Positions 1 to 9,891 of a stretch of DNA of 64,000 bases are shown piece by piece (the stretch's first letter is position 1; every line of letters begins with the position of its first letter). The notes beneath the pieces are model-generated. The model saw only the letters and a program-made list of their open reading frames with translations, did no database searches and was not told the DNA's origin. The translations under genes were made by a program, and so were the position numbers. Origin of the DNA: Bosea vestrisii (GTDB lineage: Bacteria > Pseudomonadota > Alphaproteobacteria > Rhizobiales > Beijerinckiaceae); the NCBI RefSeq assembly GCF_030144325.1, contig NZ_CP126307.1, positions 4,244,001-4,308,000 of the forward strand. Reading direction: 5' to 3'.

Positions 1-717
1 GCGATGAAGCGAGTGACGCTCGATCGGGAGGCCCATATGGGAGATCCCGAGTTTATCCCTGTTCCGATGGACATGCTGCTGTCGCAGGAGCACGCGCGAA
101 AACATGCGGAGTCCATCAAGCGCGGAGAACGAGCCAAAATCTCGCGATCGGAGCTACCAGGCGAGTCCCGCGACACGACGACCGTTAGCGTCATGGATGC
201 GGAGGGGAACGCCGTCACCATAACGCACACCCTGGGTTCGCCCTCCGGCGCGATCTCACCTGGACTTGGATTCATGTTCAATGGCACGATGGCCGGATTC
301 GACCCTCGTCCGGGCCGTGCCGGCTCAATTGCTCCCGGCAAGGCGAGAGGTAGCACGATGGCACCGTCAGTCGTGTACGACGGGGACGAGCCGATCCTGG
401 CAATCGGCGCTCCCGGCGGAACATATATCGTCCCGGCCATCGCCCAGGCGTTGAGCAACGTGTTCGATTTTGGGATGACGATGCAGGAGGCGGTTTCTGC
501 CCCTCGCGTCGTTTGCCTTAGCGACAAAATCGACGTGGCCAACCGCATTGCACGCCGAGTATCCTCGCAGCTCGAAGCTCAGGGCTATCCGGTCGCCAGA
601 TCGTATCAATCCTATGCCTTCGGCGCGCCTCACGGCATCCTCCGTCAGGACGGAAGGTGGCAAGGCGGCGCTGATCCCCAACGGGATGGCATGGCCGTAG
701 GCGTTCGCGATCGTTGA
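1..717 (+). CDS. Gamma-glutamyltransferase, C-terminal part (5' partial at window edge)
   Basis: This is the catalytic small subunit and part of the large subunit of a gamma-glutamyltranspeptidase, an Ntn-hydrolase that cleaves gamma-glutamyl bonds of glutathione or gamma-glutamyl amines. The open frame runs in from before the window, so the start is missing. Counting from the Met at position 4, the run D57-T58-T59-T60 followed by VSV matches the autocleavage site; T58 would be the nucleophile (TTHYSV in E. coli). The oxyanion/substrate motif GAPGG follows at residues 136-140, and the C-terminus ends in the usual GGADPxRDG tail. No neighbour upstream is visible. The minus-strand aminotransferase downstream converges on it, so the two are not co-transcribed. 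Confidence 0.88.
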   Translation, partial: AMKRVTLDREAHMGDPEFIPVPMDMLLSQEHARKHAESIKRGERAKISRSELPGESRDTTTVSVMDAEGNAVTITHTLGSPSGAISPGLGFMFNGTMAGFDPRPGRAGSIAPGKARGSTMAPSVVYDGDEPILAIGAPGGTYIVPAIAQALSNVFDFGMTMQEAVSAPRVVCLSDKIDVANRIARRVSSQLEAQGYPVARSYQSYAFGAPHGILRQDGRWQGGADPQRDGMAVGVRDR

Positions 718-843
718 CCGCGCAGCGTCCGCGGCCTCGCCTGCGGTCGAAATAGAGGCGCGCGCCGGGCGGCTCGGATACAACGTCAAGATGATTTTCG
801 AGATGGAAGAGGTCGGATCGCCTGGCCTAGCTTCGCTCTGCGC

Positions 844-2202
<1,359 letters not shown>

Positions 2203-2323
2203 CCGCTTCCGCTATTTCGAAGGCCTGAACAAGTCCTTTTCTAATTGCCGGTAACCAGTTGATTTTTTGATGATCGCAAGGTGATTGTTTCGATATGCGC
2301 AACATCTGAAACCGGAGATGGGC

Positions 2324-2872
2324 ATGTCGATCGATATCGGAGGCCGGCTGCGTCAGCTGCGGCTCGCGCATAACCTCTCGCAACGCGAGCTGGCCAAGCG
2401 CACCGGCGTGACCAATTCGACAATCTCGCTGATCGAGTCGAATTCGTCGAACCCCTCGGTCGGGGCGCTGAAACGGATCCTCGACGGCATCCCGATCGGC
2501 CTCGCCGAGTTCTTCGCCTTCGAGCCGGAGCGACGCAGGAAGGCGTTCTATGCCGCCGAGGAATTGACCGAGATCGGCAAGGGCGCGATTTCGTTCCGTC
2601 AGGTCGGCGACAATCTCTTCGGGCGCAGTCTCCAGATCCTGAGGGAGCGCTACCAGCCGGGTGCGGATACCGGCAAGGTTCCGCTCGTCCACGAAGGCGA
2701 GGAGGGCGGCATCGTCCTGTCCGGGCGCCTTGAGGTCACGGTCGAGGAGGAGCGGCGCATCCTGGGGCCGGGCGATGCCTATTATTTCGAGAGCCGGCGG
2801 CCGCACCGGTTCCGCTGCGTCGGGCCGGTTCCCTGCGACGTGATCAGCGCCTGCACGCCGCCGACGTTCTAG
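2324..2872 (+). CDS. XRE-family transcriptional regulator with C-terminal cupin
   Basis: A 182-residue regulator with an N-terminal helix-turn-helix (about residues 5-60; SQRELAKRTGVTNSTISLIE is the recognition region) and a C-terminal cupin sensor domain (about 105-175). The layout matches PuuR-type repressors that respond to amines or amino acids. I chose the ATG at 2324 because GGAG lies 6 bases upstream; an earlier in-frame start at 2285 has no ribosome site. The 121-bp gap to the divergent aminotransferase is AT-rich and must hold both promoters and any operator. Role as regulator of the aminotransferase is inferred from position and family. Confidence 0.88.
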   Translation: MSIDIGGRLRQLRLAHNLSQRELAKRTGVTNSTISLIESNSSNPSVGALKRILDGIPIGLAEFFAFEPERRRKAFYAAEELTEIGKGAISFRQVGDNLFGRSLQILRERYQPGADTGKVPLVHEGEEGGIVLSGRLEVTVEEERRILGPGDAYYFESRRPHRFRCVGPVPCDVISACTPPTF

Positions 2873-3102
2873 AGGCGCCGACGCCGCTCTGGAGTCGTTT
2901 GCTTGCGCGCAGACCTCCGGACGGAGCGGGCGACGAGGTCATGGCGCGGGCTTTTCCGCGTTTGGTCTGTATGCGAGCAGCCAGAGCCCCGTCGAAATTG
3001 TGCAGGTTCATTAATTCGCTGATCGGTTCACTCTCGTTGAGGGGGAGCGCTCCGGGGGCTTCAGCACCGTGACGGGAGTCGTTCGTCGTTAGAGAAGGAA
3101 AC

Positions 3103-3255
3103 GTGTCGACGCTGCCGGGGACTCTGCTGAAGAGCGGGATCCCTCGCGATAGTTTCCGAGCACCGGAAGTTGTCGAGGCCTTCTCAATCGCCAATGGATG
3201 GCGCGAACGGCATCTCGATGCGATTAGGCAGATCCGGGCTCACTTGATTGGGTGA
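3103..3255 (+). pseudogene. Fragment resembling the N-terminus of a RelA/SpoT-domain protein
   Basis: A GTG-initiated frame with a purine-rich ribosome site (AGAGAAGGAA) encodes 50 residues and then stops. Its end, ANGWRERHLDAIRQIR, resembles the WRxxHxxPxxxxR signature at the start of small alarmone synthetase/RelA-SpoT nucleotidyltransferase domains, but nothing downstream continues that domain. It runs directly into the SDR fragment at 3228 in another frame, so it looks like the stump of a gene cut by a deletion. Family call is by eye from one short motif. Confidence 0.35.
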
Positions 3256-3464
3256 TCGTGCGGCACGGGACGCTGTCCGATACTCCCGGCACCGGCAAGG
3301 TCAGCGCCGACATGGCTATTCCCTATGGCGAGGTTCCCCGCGACGATGTCGCGGCAGCCCTCGTCCAGATCATCGAGCAGCCGACGGTCAGTCGGATCAT
3401 CATCGAACTCACGGCTGGCGAGACCCCGATCAGCGAGGCGATCGAGCGGCTCGCGCGCCGATAA
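3228..3464 (+). pseudogene. C-terminal fragment of an atypical SDR (NAD(P)H-binding) oxidoreductase
   Basis: The frame opens after a stop at 3225 and encodes LDWVIVRHGTLSDTPGTG, then IPYGEVPRDDVAA and IIELTAGETPI. These are the standard last ~75 residues of YwnB-like atypical short-chain dehydrogenases that carry an N-terminal NAD(P)-binding fold. The whole Rossmann half is missing, so the protein cannot be functional. A GTG at 3252 could start translation but gives only 70 residues. It overlaps the preceding RelA/SpoT-like stump, marking a deletion junction near 3225-3255. Confidence 0.6.
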
Positions 3465-3611
3465 GGCAGGATGGAGGGAACGTGGATCAGCATAAAACCG
3501 CTGCTGGTGGCGCTCGCTTGCATTCTGCGCAGGGCATCGGCGTATTGTGCGGAGCTCGACTGCACGACGATCTGCCTCGACGGCGCGATCAGACAGGCGG
3601 TCAAGAGCTCT

Positions 3612-4571
3612 TCAATCGACCTTGAGTCCGAGCCGTTTTACGATACCGCCCCATTTGACAACTTCAGCACTTACGAATCCGGTAGCCTCCGCAACAGTGC
3701 CCCCGGCAGACTGGAAACCGATCCTGGTCAAGGCGTCGCGAACCTCCGGGGCAGCGAGTGCGATATTGATGTCGGCGTTGATCCGCGTGACAACCGCGGC
3801 GGGCGTCCCCGCCGGCACGAAGAAGGCGACCCAGGTCAAGTCTTCGCCAGGATATCCGCTTTCGGCCGTGGTCGGCACATCCGGCAGCGAGGCGACGCGA
3901 TAGTTGGTTGTGACGGCGATCGCACGGACTGTGCCGGTCTTGGCGAGTTCCGTGGCGGCCGAAAGCGCGACGCTGGCGATGTCGACATGGCCGCCCATGA
4001 CCGCGTTCAAGGCTGGACCGGCCCCGGTATGAGGCACGTGCCGGATGTCGAGCCCAGCTTGGAGTCGAAAGATGCTTTCGGCGGATAGATGCGGCGTCGT
4101 CCCAACGCCAGCCGTGGCGTAGCTCAGTGGCCTGCTCCTGGCGAGCGCGACAAGATCGGCCAGGGACTTGATCGGCCCTCCTGGGGCGACGACAATCAAG
4201 TTAGGCGTCGTCGCGACGGTCGCGATCGCGGCGAGATCCTTGCCCGGATCGTAGCCCGGGTTACTCAGAAGCGTCGAATTAACGGCATAGGCGCTGGTGG
4301 TGACGAGGATCTGGTGCCCAGTCGCCTCGCCGCGTGCGATCTGGCGCGTCGCCAACGCGCCGCCCGCGCCGCCCCGGTTCTCGATCACGACGGGCTGCTT
4401 CCAGAGTTCCTCAAGCTTGCGCCCGACGATCCGGCCGATCAGATCGGCCGGTCCACCCGGCGCGAAGGCGACGACGAGCTTGATCGCCTGATTGGGAAAT
4501 GCCTCCTGCGCATGCGACGGCGCGGCGGCGGCGAGGGCGAGGGCGAGCCCCGCCATTGCGAAGAACCTCAT
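3612..4571 (-). CDS. Bug/TctC-family tripartite tricarboxylate transporter substrate-binding protein
   Basis: A 319-residue periplasmic binding protein of the Bug (TctC) family, which binds carboxylated ligands. Residues 1-21 form a Sec signal peptide ending SHAQ. Family hallmarks follow: FPNQAIKLVVAFAPGGPADLIGR near the mature N-terminus, VIENRGGAGGALATRQIARG, and VPAGTPAAVVTRINADIN near the C-terminus. No TctA/TctB membrane genes are nearby, as is common for orphan Bug proteins. It is the last gene of a minus-strand run (GntR, FAH-like, deacetylase, this), which suggests that it captures the substrate for those enzymes. The ligand is unknown. Confidence 0.9.
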   Translation of the reverse strand: MRFFAMAGLALALAAAAPSHAQEAFPNQAIKLVVAFAPGGPADLIGRIVGRKLEELWKQPVVIENRGGAGGALATRQIARGEATGHQILVTTSAYAVNSTLLSNPGYDPGKDLAAIATVATTPNLIVVAPGGPIKSLADLVALARSRPLSYATAGVGTTPHLSAESIFRLQAGLDIRHVPHTGAGPALNAVMGGHVDIASVALSAATELAKTGTVRAIAVTTNYRVASLPDVPTTAESGYPGEDLTWVAFFVPAGTPAAVVTRINADINIALAAPEVRDALTRIGFQSAGGTVAEATGFVSAEVVKWGGIVKRLGLKVD

Positions 4572-4622
4572 GGTCGTGATCCCTCCAATACTGCTTTTTT
4601 GGGGCTGGCGGTGTCTCGTCGC

Positions 4623-5510
4623 TCACGCGAACCAGGCTTCTTTCTCCCTCGCATAGGCGGCGACCTCGGCGCGCGTCGTGATCCAGATATCCGTCCGCTT
4701 CAGCGCCAGCTTGATCATCGCGTCGTAGACCCAGGCCCCTGATGGGCGGCCGAAGACATGGGTGTGGGCGGTGACGTCGAGCATGAAGGGCTGCGCATCG
4801 GCTGCCGTGGCGCGGTCCAGGATCGCCTCGAACTGGCCGATCAGAGCATCGGGGGCGTTGCCGTAGCGAATCGAGTGGGGCAGGTCGTTGACGTCCATCG
4901 TGAGGGGCAGCGCGACGATGCCGGTCCGCTCACCGCCAGGCAGCTCGATTAAAGCAGGCAAATCGTCGTCGTTGGCGTCGCCATGCCAGAGATAGCCGGC
5001 CTCCGCCAACAGACGCGGCGACGCCAGGCTGTTTGTGGCGCGCGGGCTGATCCAGCCGGTTGGCCGCAGTCCGCAGGCCTTCTCGATGAGATCGCCCGTG
5101 CGGGCGATGTTGGCCCGCTCCGCCGCCTCGTCGAGATAGATCGGGATCACGTCCATGCCGTAGGAATGGGCGACGATCTCATGGCCGTCCGAACGGAGGT
5201 CGGCAACTGTCTGGGGGTGGCGCTCGGCGAGCACGCCGCTGACCATCACGCTGGCCTTGACTCCGTTGGCGCGCGCGATCCGCGATAAGCGCTGAATGCC
5301 GCGCACCGCGCCATAGCGCGCCCAGGAATCGGCATTGGTGTCGAAATATCCCGGCTGCAGCACATTTCCCATCGGCCCGATGCCAGGCGCCTTGCCGGCC
5401 GACCAGCCCTCATAGGCAATGTTGAAGATCACTGCGACAGGAACGCCTCCCGGCCAGCGGAATTCCGTCCCGGCCCGCCGCACGCTTTCCGTCCCGATCG
5501 GCATCGTCAT
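4623..5510 (-). CDS. Polysaccharide deacetylase family protein (PuuE-like carbohydrate esterase 4 fold)
   Basis: A 295-residue cytosolic protein (no signal peptide) of the NodB/CE4 superfamily. Members include allantoinase PuuE and N-formyl or N-acyl hydrolases acting on small molecules. FNIAYEGWSAG takes the place of the first metal-ligand loop. GHEIVAHSYGMDVIPIYL supplies the H-x4-H type metal pair, and GWISPRATNS corresponds to the RxPxGx motif region. The C-terminal HTHVFGRPSGAW carries another likely catalytic His. Because it sits between a FAH-like enzyme and a Bug binding protein, a small-molecule hydrolase in a catabolic pathway is more likely than a cell-wall deacetylase. Confidence 0.85.
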   Translation of the reverse strand: MTMPIGTESVRRAGTEFRWPGGVPVAVIFNIAYEGWSAGKAPGIGPMGNVLQPGYFDTNADSWARYGAVRGIQRLSRIARANGVKASVMVSGVLAERHPQTVADLRSDGHEIVAHSYGMDVIPIYLDEAAERANIARTGDLIEKACGLRPTGWISPRATNSLASPRLLAEAGYLWHGDANDDDLPALIELPGGERTGIVALPLTMDVNDLPHSIRYGNAPDALIGQFEAILDRATAADAQPFMLDVTAHTHVFGRPSGAWVYDAMIKLALKRTDIWITTRAEVAAYAREKEAWFA

Positions 5511-5529
5511 CGTTCTTTCCTCCCGCTGC

Positions 5530-6429
5530 TCAAGCGTCGACTACGGCGTTTTCAAGTGTCCCGATGCCTTCGATCGTGACGCTCATGACATCGCCGGCGG
5601 CCAGACGGCGCGGCGGATGCATCGCGTAGCCGACGCCCGACGGGGTGCCGGTGGCGATGATGTCGCCCGGCTCAAGCGCCATTCCGGCCGACAGCGCGGC
5701 GATGATGGTGGGAATGTCGAAGATCAATCGGCTGGTTCGGCTGTCCTGCCGCAGCTCGCCGTTGATCCGAAGCTGGATCGCGAGATCGGGCGCGTCCCCC
5801 AGCGCAGCGCGTAGCACGACCACCGGCCCGAACGGACAGGACCGGTCGAGGCTCTTGCCCTTGAACCACTGGCCGTGGCGGCGCTGCAGGTCGCGCCCCG
5901 TCACGTCGTTGATGATCGCATAGCCGAAGACGTGCTCCATCGCCCGTTCCGGCGTGATGTCGGCGCCGCCGCGGCCGATGATGACGGCGAGTTCGGCCTC
6001 GTAGTCGAGCAGATCCGTGACGCGACGATGCAGCGGCACTGCGGCCCCGTGCCCGATGACGCAGGCCGGGCTCTTGGTGAAGAACTCCGGGGCAAGCGGC
6101 GGGGGCGTCGTCGGCGCAAGCGCCGTCGCCCGCGCGCCCTCCGCGATATGGTCGCGATAGTTCCGTCCGACGCAGAAGACGTTGCGGGCCGGGCGCGGAA
6201 TTGGCGCCAGCAGACCGAGCCCGGCGAATGGCAGGTCGCCGCCCGGAGCGCCGGCTGCCAGCGAAGCCGCGACTTCGAGTCCAGCCCGTCCCAGCTGCGC
6301 CAGATCGGCGACATCGCGAGGCCGCCGCCCGGATTCGGGCCACCGCTCCGTAAGGTCAAGCACGGCATCCGGCGCAACCAGCTGGCCAAGATGAAAGCCG
6401 TCGTCGCAGGCGAAAACGAGGAAGCTCAT
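5530..6429 (-). CDS. Fumarylacetoacetate hydrolase (FAH) family protein
   Basis: A 299-residue FAH-superfamily enzyme. Members hydrolyse or decarboxylate beta-diketo acids, or hydrate 2-oxopent-4-enoates, using a carboxylate-bound divalent metal. Signature pieces are GRNYRDHIAEGA (about residue 90), PEFFTKSPACVIGHG, DYEAELAVIIG with the metal-binding E-x-E, the GYAIINDVTGRDLQ loop, KGKSLDRSCPFGP, and GDIIATGTPSGVG near the end. It overlaps the GntR gene by four bases (ATGA type), so the two are translationally coupled and the regulator probably controls the pathway. The substrate is not determinable from sequence. Confidence 0.92.
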   Translation of the reverse strand: MSFLVFACDDGFHLGQLVAPDAVLDLTERWPESGRRPRDVADLAQLGRAGLEVAASLAAGAPGGDLPFAGLGLLAPIPRPARNVFCVGRNYRDHIAEGARATALAPTTPPPLAPEFFTKSPACVIGHGAAVPLHRRVTDLLDYEAELAVIIGRGGADITPERAMEHVFGYAIINDVTGRDLQRRHGQWFKGKSLDRSCPFGPVVVLRAALGDAPDLAIQLRINGELRQDSRTSRLIFDIPTIIAALSAGMALEPGDIIATGTPSGVGYAMHPPRRLAAGDVMSVTIEGIGTLENAVVDA

Positions 6430-7100
6430 GGTCGATCCGAAGTTAGAGTATCGAGCGCGCGCGCAGCCTCGCGCAGGGAGCGGACATGGTCGCGCCCGGC
6501 ACGCTCGGCCGCGTCGGGGTCGCCCGCTGCGATGGCGGCGATGATGGCGCGATGTTCGACGAGCGATTGCTGCCCCCGCCGCAGCCGCTCGATGAAGCGC
6601 AACCCCGCCATCGCGGCGTGGCCGAATGACCGCCAGGTCCGCTCCAGCAGCGCGCTGCCGGCAATCTCGGCGATCGACTGATGGAACGCGACATTGGCTT
6701 TCGCGTAGTCGACGGGGCGCGCTGCCACCGCCTCATCGTCAAACTCCGCGAAAAGCGCGCTCAGCCTGGCTATGTCGGCGGCCGTCGCCGTCTCGGCGCA
6801 GAGCCGCGCTGCCAGCCCCTCAAGCATTTCACGGATGGCCAGCCATTCAAGATATTCTTCGAGCGTCACCGGCATCAGGCGCGCGCCGCGGCGCGGCTCC
6901 ACCGAAACCACCCCTTCCTGCTCTAGTCGCCGAAGCGCCTCGCGCACCGGTGTGCGGCTGACGCCAAGCATGCGGGCGAGTTCCTCCTCGCTGAGCTTGA
7001 CCGGCTCGTCGATCGTTGCCGCGAGCGAGAGCACATGCCCCCGCAGCGCGTCATAGACCTCGGTGCGTAGATAGGGGCGGGCAGCGATCGGCGACAGCAT
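6426..7100 (-). CDS. GntR-family transcriptional regulator, FCD subfamily
   Basis: A 224-residue regulator: winged helix at about residues 10-75 (LSEEELARMLGVSRTPVREALRRLEQEG) and an all-helical FCD ligand domain after it. A longer frame begins with TTG at 7136, but it would run through a perfect 12-bp palindrome (7107-7118) typical of GntR operators. The ATG at 7100 places that operator just upstream instead. No Shine-Dalgarno is visible before 7100, which could mean a leaderless or near-leaderless message. Its last codons overlap the FAH-like gene, so it heads its own operon and probably represses it. Confidence 0.88.
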   Translation of the reverse strand: MLSPIAARPYLRTEVYDALRGHVLSLAATIDEPVKLSEEELARMLGVSRTPVREALRRLEQEGVVSVEPRRGARLMPVTLEEYLEWLAIREMLEGLAARLCAETATAADIARLSALFAEFDDEAVAARPVDYAKANVAFHQSIAEIAGSALLERTWRSFGHAAMAGLRFIERLRRGQQSLVEHRAIIAAIAAGDPDAAERAGRDHVRSLREAARALDTLTSDRP

Positions 7101-7106
7101 TTTGGA

Positions 7107-7118
7107 TTTGTATACAAA
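7107..7118. promoter_or_regulatory. GntR/FCD-type operator palindrome
   Basis: TTTGTATACAAA is a perfect 12-bp inverted repeat, matching the TTGTATACAA core reported for several FCD-type GntR operators. It lies 7 bases upstream of the chosen GntR start codon, where it would overlap the promoter or transcription start. Autorepression is the simple inference. Confidence 0.65.
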
Positions 7119-7136
7119 ATTGATAATGAGCGTCAA

Positions 7137-7694
7137 GCGCGGTGAACACGGCGCCTGCTGCTTAGTGGGGTGAAGGCGGGGGCATCTGTTGCAACCTTTT
7201 GAAATGTCGTAGATTGCGGCAAGTTGGAAATGTCACAGGGCGCTACGGAGCCTTTGACGGAGCTGCGGAGAGGCCATGTTTCGCAGCCGCCCCGTCAGAG
7301 GCGGTGCGAGTGGCGGCTTTCGCGCGCTGTGGCGATCGACGAAGGAAATCCGGCCTCTGCGCCCTTTCGGCCGAAGCGCATAGCCTCCCGCTTCGCTGTG
7401 CGTCTTGGGCGGCACCGACTTGATCTCGTCCCGGCGAGTTTTCACGTAAGCTAAGGCTTCCGAAAGGCGCTTGTTCTCAACGAGGCGGCTGAGGGAGGCG
7501 TCTATGGAGCAGGTTACCGCCAGCGGACACCGCTTCCTTAGCAAGTGTATCGTTCAGCTGTCGCTGGATTAATGAGACCAATGCCGACGCCCTTTAAAGC
7601 AAGAGCACACACTGTCACCGAATTTGATGTCTCCACGACCACTTTTGGCCTTATCCGAGCTTGCTCGACAGCGGCATCCAAACTGCTTCCATCG
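7137..7694. other. Gene-free region, probable decayed mobile DNA
   Basis: No convincing gene is present. Two direct copies of GGAAATGTC/TGAAATGTC about 24 bases apart (near 7200-7236), next to short broken frames on both strands, suggest the worn end of an insertion sequence, but I could not assign a family. The minus-strand frame at 7233-7544 has no recognisable domain and no ribosome site. Confidence 0.3.
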
Positions 7695-7735
7695 CAACCA
7701 TAGGTGAGGCCGGAAACCGGCCCCGCTTATGGTTG
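7695..7735. repeat. Nested inverted repeat, likely terminator or processing hairpin after proX
   Basis: CAACCATA (7695-7702) pairs with TATGGTTG (7728-7735), and inside them GGCCGG (7708-7713) pairs with CCGGCC (7717-7722) around an AAA loop. It lies 24 bases past the proX stop on the minus strand. There is no long U-tract, so strong intrinsic termination is uncertain. Confidence 0.5.
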
Positions 7736-7759
7736 TGAGGATGAGGATGAAGCCTCGAC

Positions 7760-8795
7760 TTACTTCGCCGCGCGCCCGGCGGCGACCCAGCTGTCGAATG
7801 CTGCCTTGTGGGCGCCGATCCATTCGTCGGCCATCTTGTTTATCAAGGCGTTGCTGCCGCCGTTCTTGTTGATGTTGAACTCCCAGCCCGACCAGTCATC
7901 GAGCGGGAACTTCATGTTCTCGATGAGCGCCTTCACGGCCGGATTGGCCGCGACGAACTTCTTGTTCGCAACCGCCCCCCAATTCCATGAGGCCATGGCC
8001 ATGCGGCAAGGATCGGCGCCGCCGGCACAGCCCTTGACGCCCTTGACCAGCGCCGAGCCCTTGTTCGGGACGGACGCCGGTAGCGCGTCCTCCGGCGTCG
8101 GCAGCCAGACGACGTCCTTGCCTGGAACGAGCGCGTTGTTCACCCAGGACGGGCTCCAGGCGTAGAAGAAGGCCGGCTCGCCACGCTTAACACGCGCCAC
8201 GGCCTCGACCATCAGCGCTTCGTACTTGCCGCGGATGGATTTCACGGTGTCCTTCAGGCCGAACTTGTCGAGTTGGAAATCGACGACGTCGCCGCAGCTC
8301 CAACCAGGATCGCAGTTGATAAGATCGGCTTTGCCGTCCTTGCCGAACAGCGCCGCGATCTTCGGATCCTTCATCTGAGTCAGTGAGGTGATGTTGTGGG
8401 CATCGGCTGTCTTCTTGTCGATCAGGTAACCGTTGATGCCGCCACCGACGATCAGGCCGCCGCCGACGATCTCGGCATCCTTCTCCACCGCACGGAAGCC
8501 GGGCTCGCGCTGTGGGAAATTAACGTCGGTCGCGAGGTCGAGATCGCCCTGTGCGGCCGCCTGGAAGAATAGGGTCGTGTTCACGGTGCTGAGCTTGATG
8601 TCGTAGCCGAGTTCCTTCAGCGCCTTGATCACGATCTGAGCGGTGACATAGTTGGCGCCGAGGCTGTCGCCCTGGGCGTAGCGGGATCGTCTTGCCCTTT
8701 CCGGGCAGTTCCTGGGCTTGCGACGGAGCCGCAGCAAAAGCGAGCACGCCTGCCGCAATAGCCGCCGTCAGAACTTTCAGCCGATTGGTGGTCAT
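7760..8795 (-). CDS. proX: Glycine betaine/proline-type ABC transporter substrate-binding protein (frameshifted)
   Basis: Periplasmic OpuAC-type binding protein for quaternary ammonium or related compounds. The start at 8795 follows GAGGAGAACGAGAAG and gives a signal peptide (MTTNRLKVLTAAIAAGVLAF...SQAQ). The frame breaks after PGKGKTI. The remainder, RYAQGDSLGANYVTAQIV through WIGAHKAAFDSWV, lies in another frame. Removing one base from the GGG run at 8684-8686 restores a 344-residue protein, the normal length. I therefore treat it as one gene with a single indel, probably a sequencing error. ProW and ProV lie upstream in the same operon, proV first. Confidence 0.85.
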
Positions 8796-8937
8796 CTTCT
8801 CGTTCTCCTCGTTGCCAGGCACTTCGTCCGGCCTGCTTTGCGTTGCTTTTTGTTATTCCCCTTCCCACCTCGCGGCGGGCCTTCGAGGCCGGGTGCAGCC
8901 GCACCCAGCCCAACTTGCTGGCGCATCTGAAGATGCG

Positions 8938-9891
8938 TCAGACAGCCTGCTTGGCCGATGCGGCCACCCCGCCGGCCTCGTCGGGCCGTCCGCCCTTGAA
9001 CAGGCGTGCCACCGTGCCAAGCAGCGAGACGCGCGCGGCGGACCTGCCGCCTGCCTTCGGCGCAGCCAGCTTCTGCGTGATCCGATCGAGAACCATGGCG
9101 AGCAACACGATGGCGATGCCGCCGACCGCGGCACGGCCGACATCGAGGCGGCCGAGCCCCTGGAGCACGACGAGGCCGAGGCCTTCAGCGCCGATCATCG
9201 CCACGACGACCGACAGCACCATCGCGGTCAGCACCGTCTGGTTGAGGCCGCCGAGGATAGTCGGGATGGCGAGCGGCAGCTGGATCTCGAAGAGGAGTTG
9301 CCGCTTGTCGGCGCCGAAGGCGAGGCCGGCCTCCACGATCTCGTGCTCGACCATGCGGATACCAAGATTGGTGAAGCGGATCAGCGGCGGCACCGCGGCC
9401 GTCACGACCGCGACTTCGCCCGGCACGGTGCCGACCCCGAACAGCATCACGACCGGGACGAGGTAAACAAAGCTCGGCGTCGTCTGCATGATGTCGAGGA
9501 TGGGGCGCACGACGTTCCAGACCCTGTCGCTGCGAGCGCACCAGATACCCATCGGAATGCCGATCACCGCGCAGAAGACGATGGCGGTCGAGATCAGCGA
9601 CAATGTCGTCATCGCCTCGTTCCAGACGCCGAGCATGGCGATCACGATCAGCGAGACGGCGCTGAACAGCGCAATCCCCAGCGTCGACAGCCGCCAGGCG
9701 AGCAGGAAGAAGCCAACGACGAAGATCGGGAACGGAATGGCGTGCAGGATCCAGTCGTTCAGGCTCAGCAGGTTCTCGACCGGCCATTTGATGGCGAGGA
9801 AGATCGGGCGCAGGTTGAGCGCCACCCAGCTGACCCCGCTCTGGATCCAGGCGTCGACCGGGAAAACGGCAAGATCGTCAGCCTTGAACAT
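8938..9891 (-). CDS. proW: Glycine betaine/proline-type ABC transporter permease
   Basis: A 317-residue inner-membrane permease of the ProW/OpuAB type with about six hydrophobic spans. The N-terminal segment FPVDAWIQSGVSWVALNLRP is characteristic of ProW proteins, and the coupling loop that contacts the ATPase is GLAFGADKRQLLFEIQLPLAIPTILGGLNQ (EAA-like). I chose the ATG at 9891 rather than the longer frame because this N-terminus matches the family. It overlaps proV by 14 bases, indicating translational coupling. The C-terminal ~40 residues (rich in Ala, Gly and Arg) are a non-conserved tail. Confidence 0.92.
   Translation of the reverse strand: MFKADDLAVFPVDAWIQSGVSWVALNLRPIFLAIKWPVENLLSLNDWILHAIPFPIFVVGFFLLAWRLSTLGIALFSAVSLIVIAMLGVWNEAMTTLSLISTAIVFCAVIGIPMGIWCARSDRVWNVVRPILDIMQTTPSFVYLVPVVMLFGVGTVPGEVAVVTAAVPPLIRFTNLGIRMVEHEIVEAGLAFGADKRQLLFEIQLPLAIPTILGGLNQTVLTAMVLSVVVAMIGAEGLGLVVLQGLGRLDVGRAAVGGIAIVLLAMVLDRITQKLAAPKAGGRSAARVSLLGTVARLFKGGRPDEAGGVAASAKQAV

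Noticed and set aside
2844..3194. 116-codon minus-strand frame
   Set aside because: No domain or ribosome site, and it overlaps the cupin gene end and the RelA/SpoT-like stump.
3471..4088. 205-codon plus-strand frame
   Set aside because: Mostly antisense to the TctC-type gene; the first 140 bases show nothing recognisable.
7233..7544. 103-codon minus-strand frame as a gene or transposase
   Set aside because: No family match by eye; the composition changes midway, so it is probably debris.
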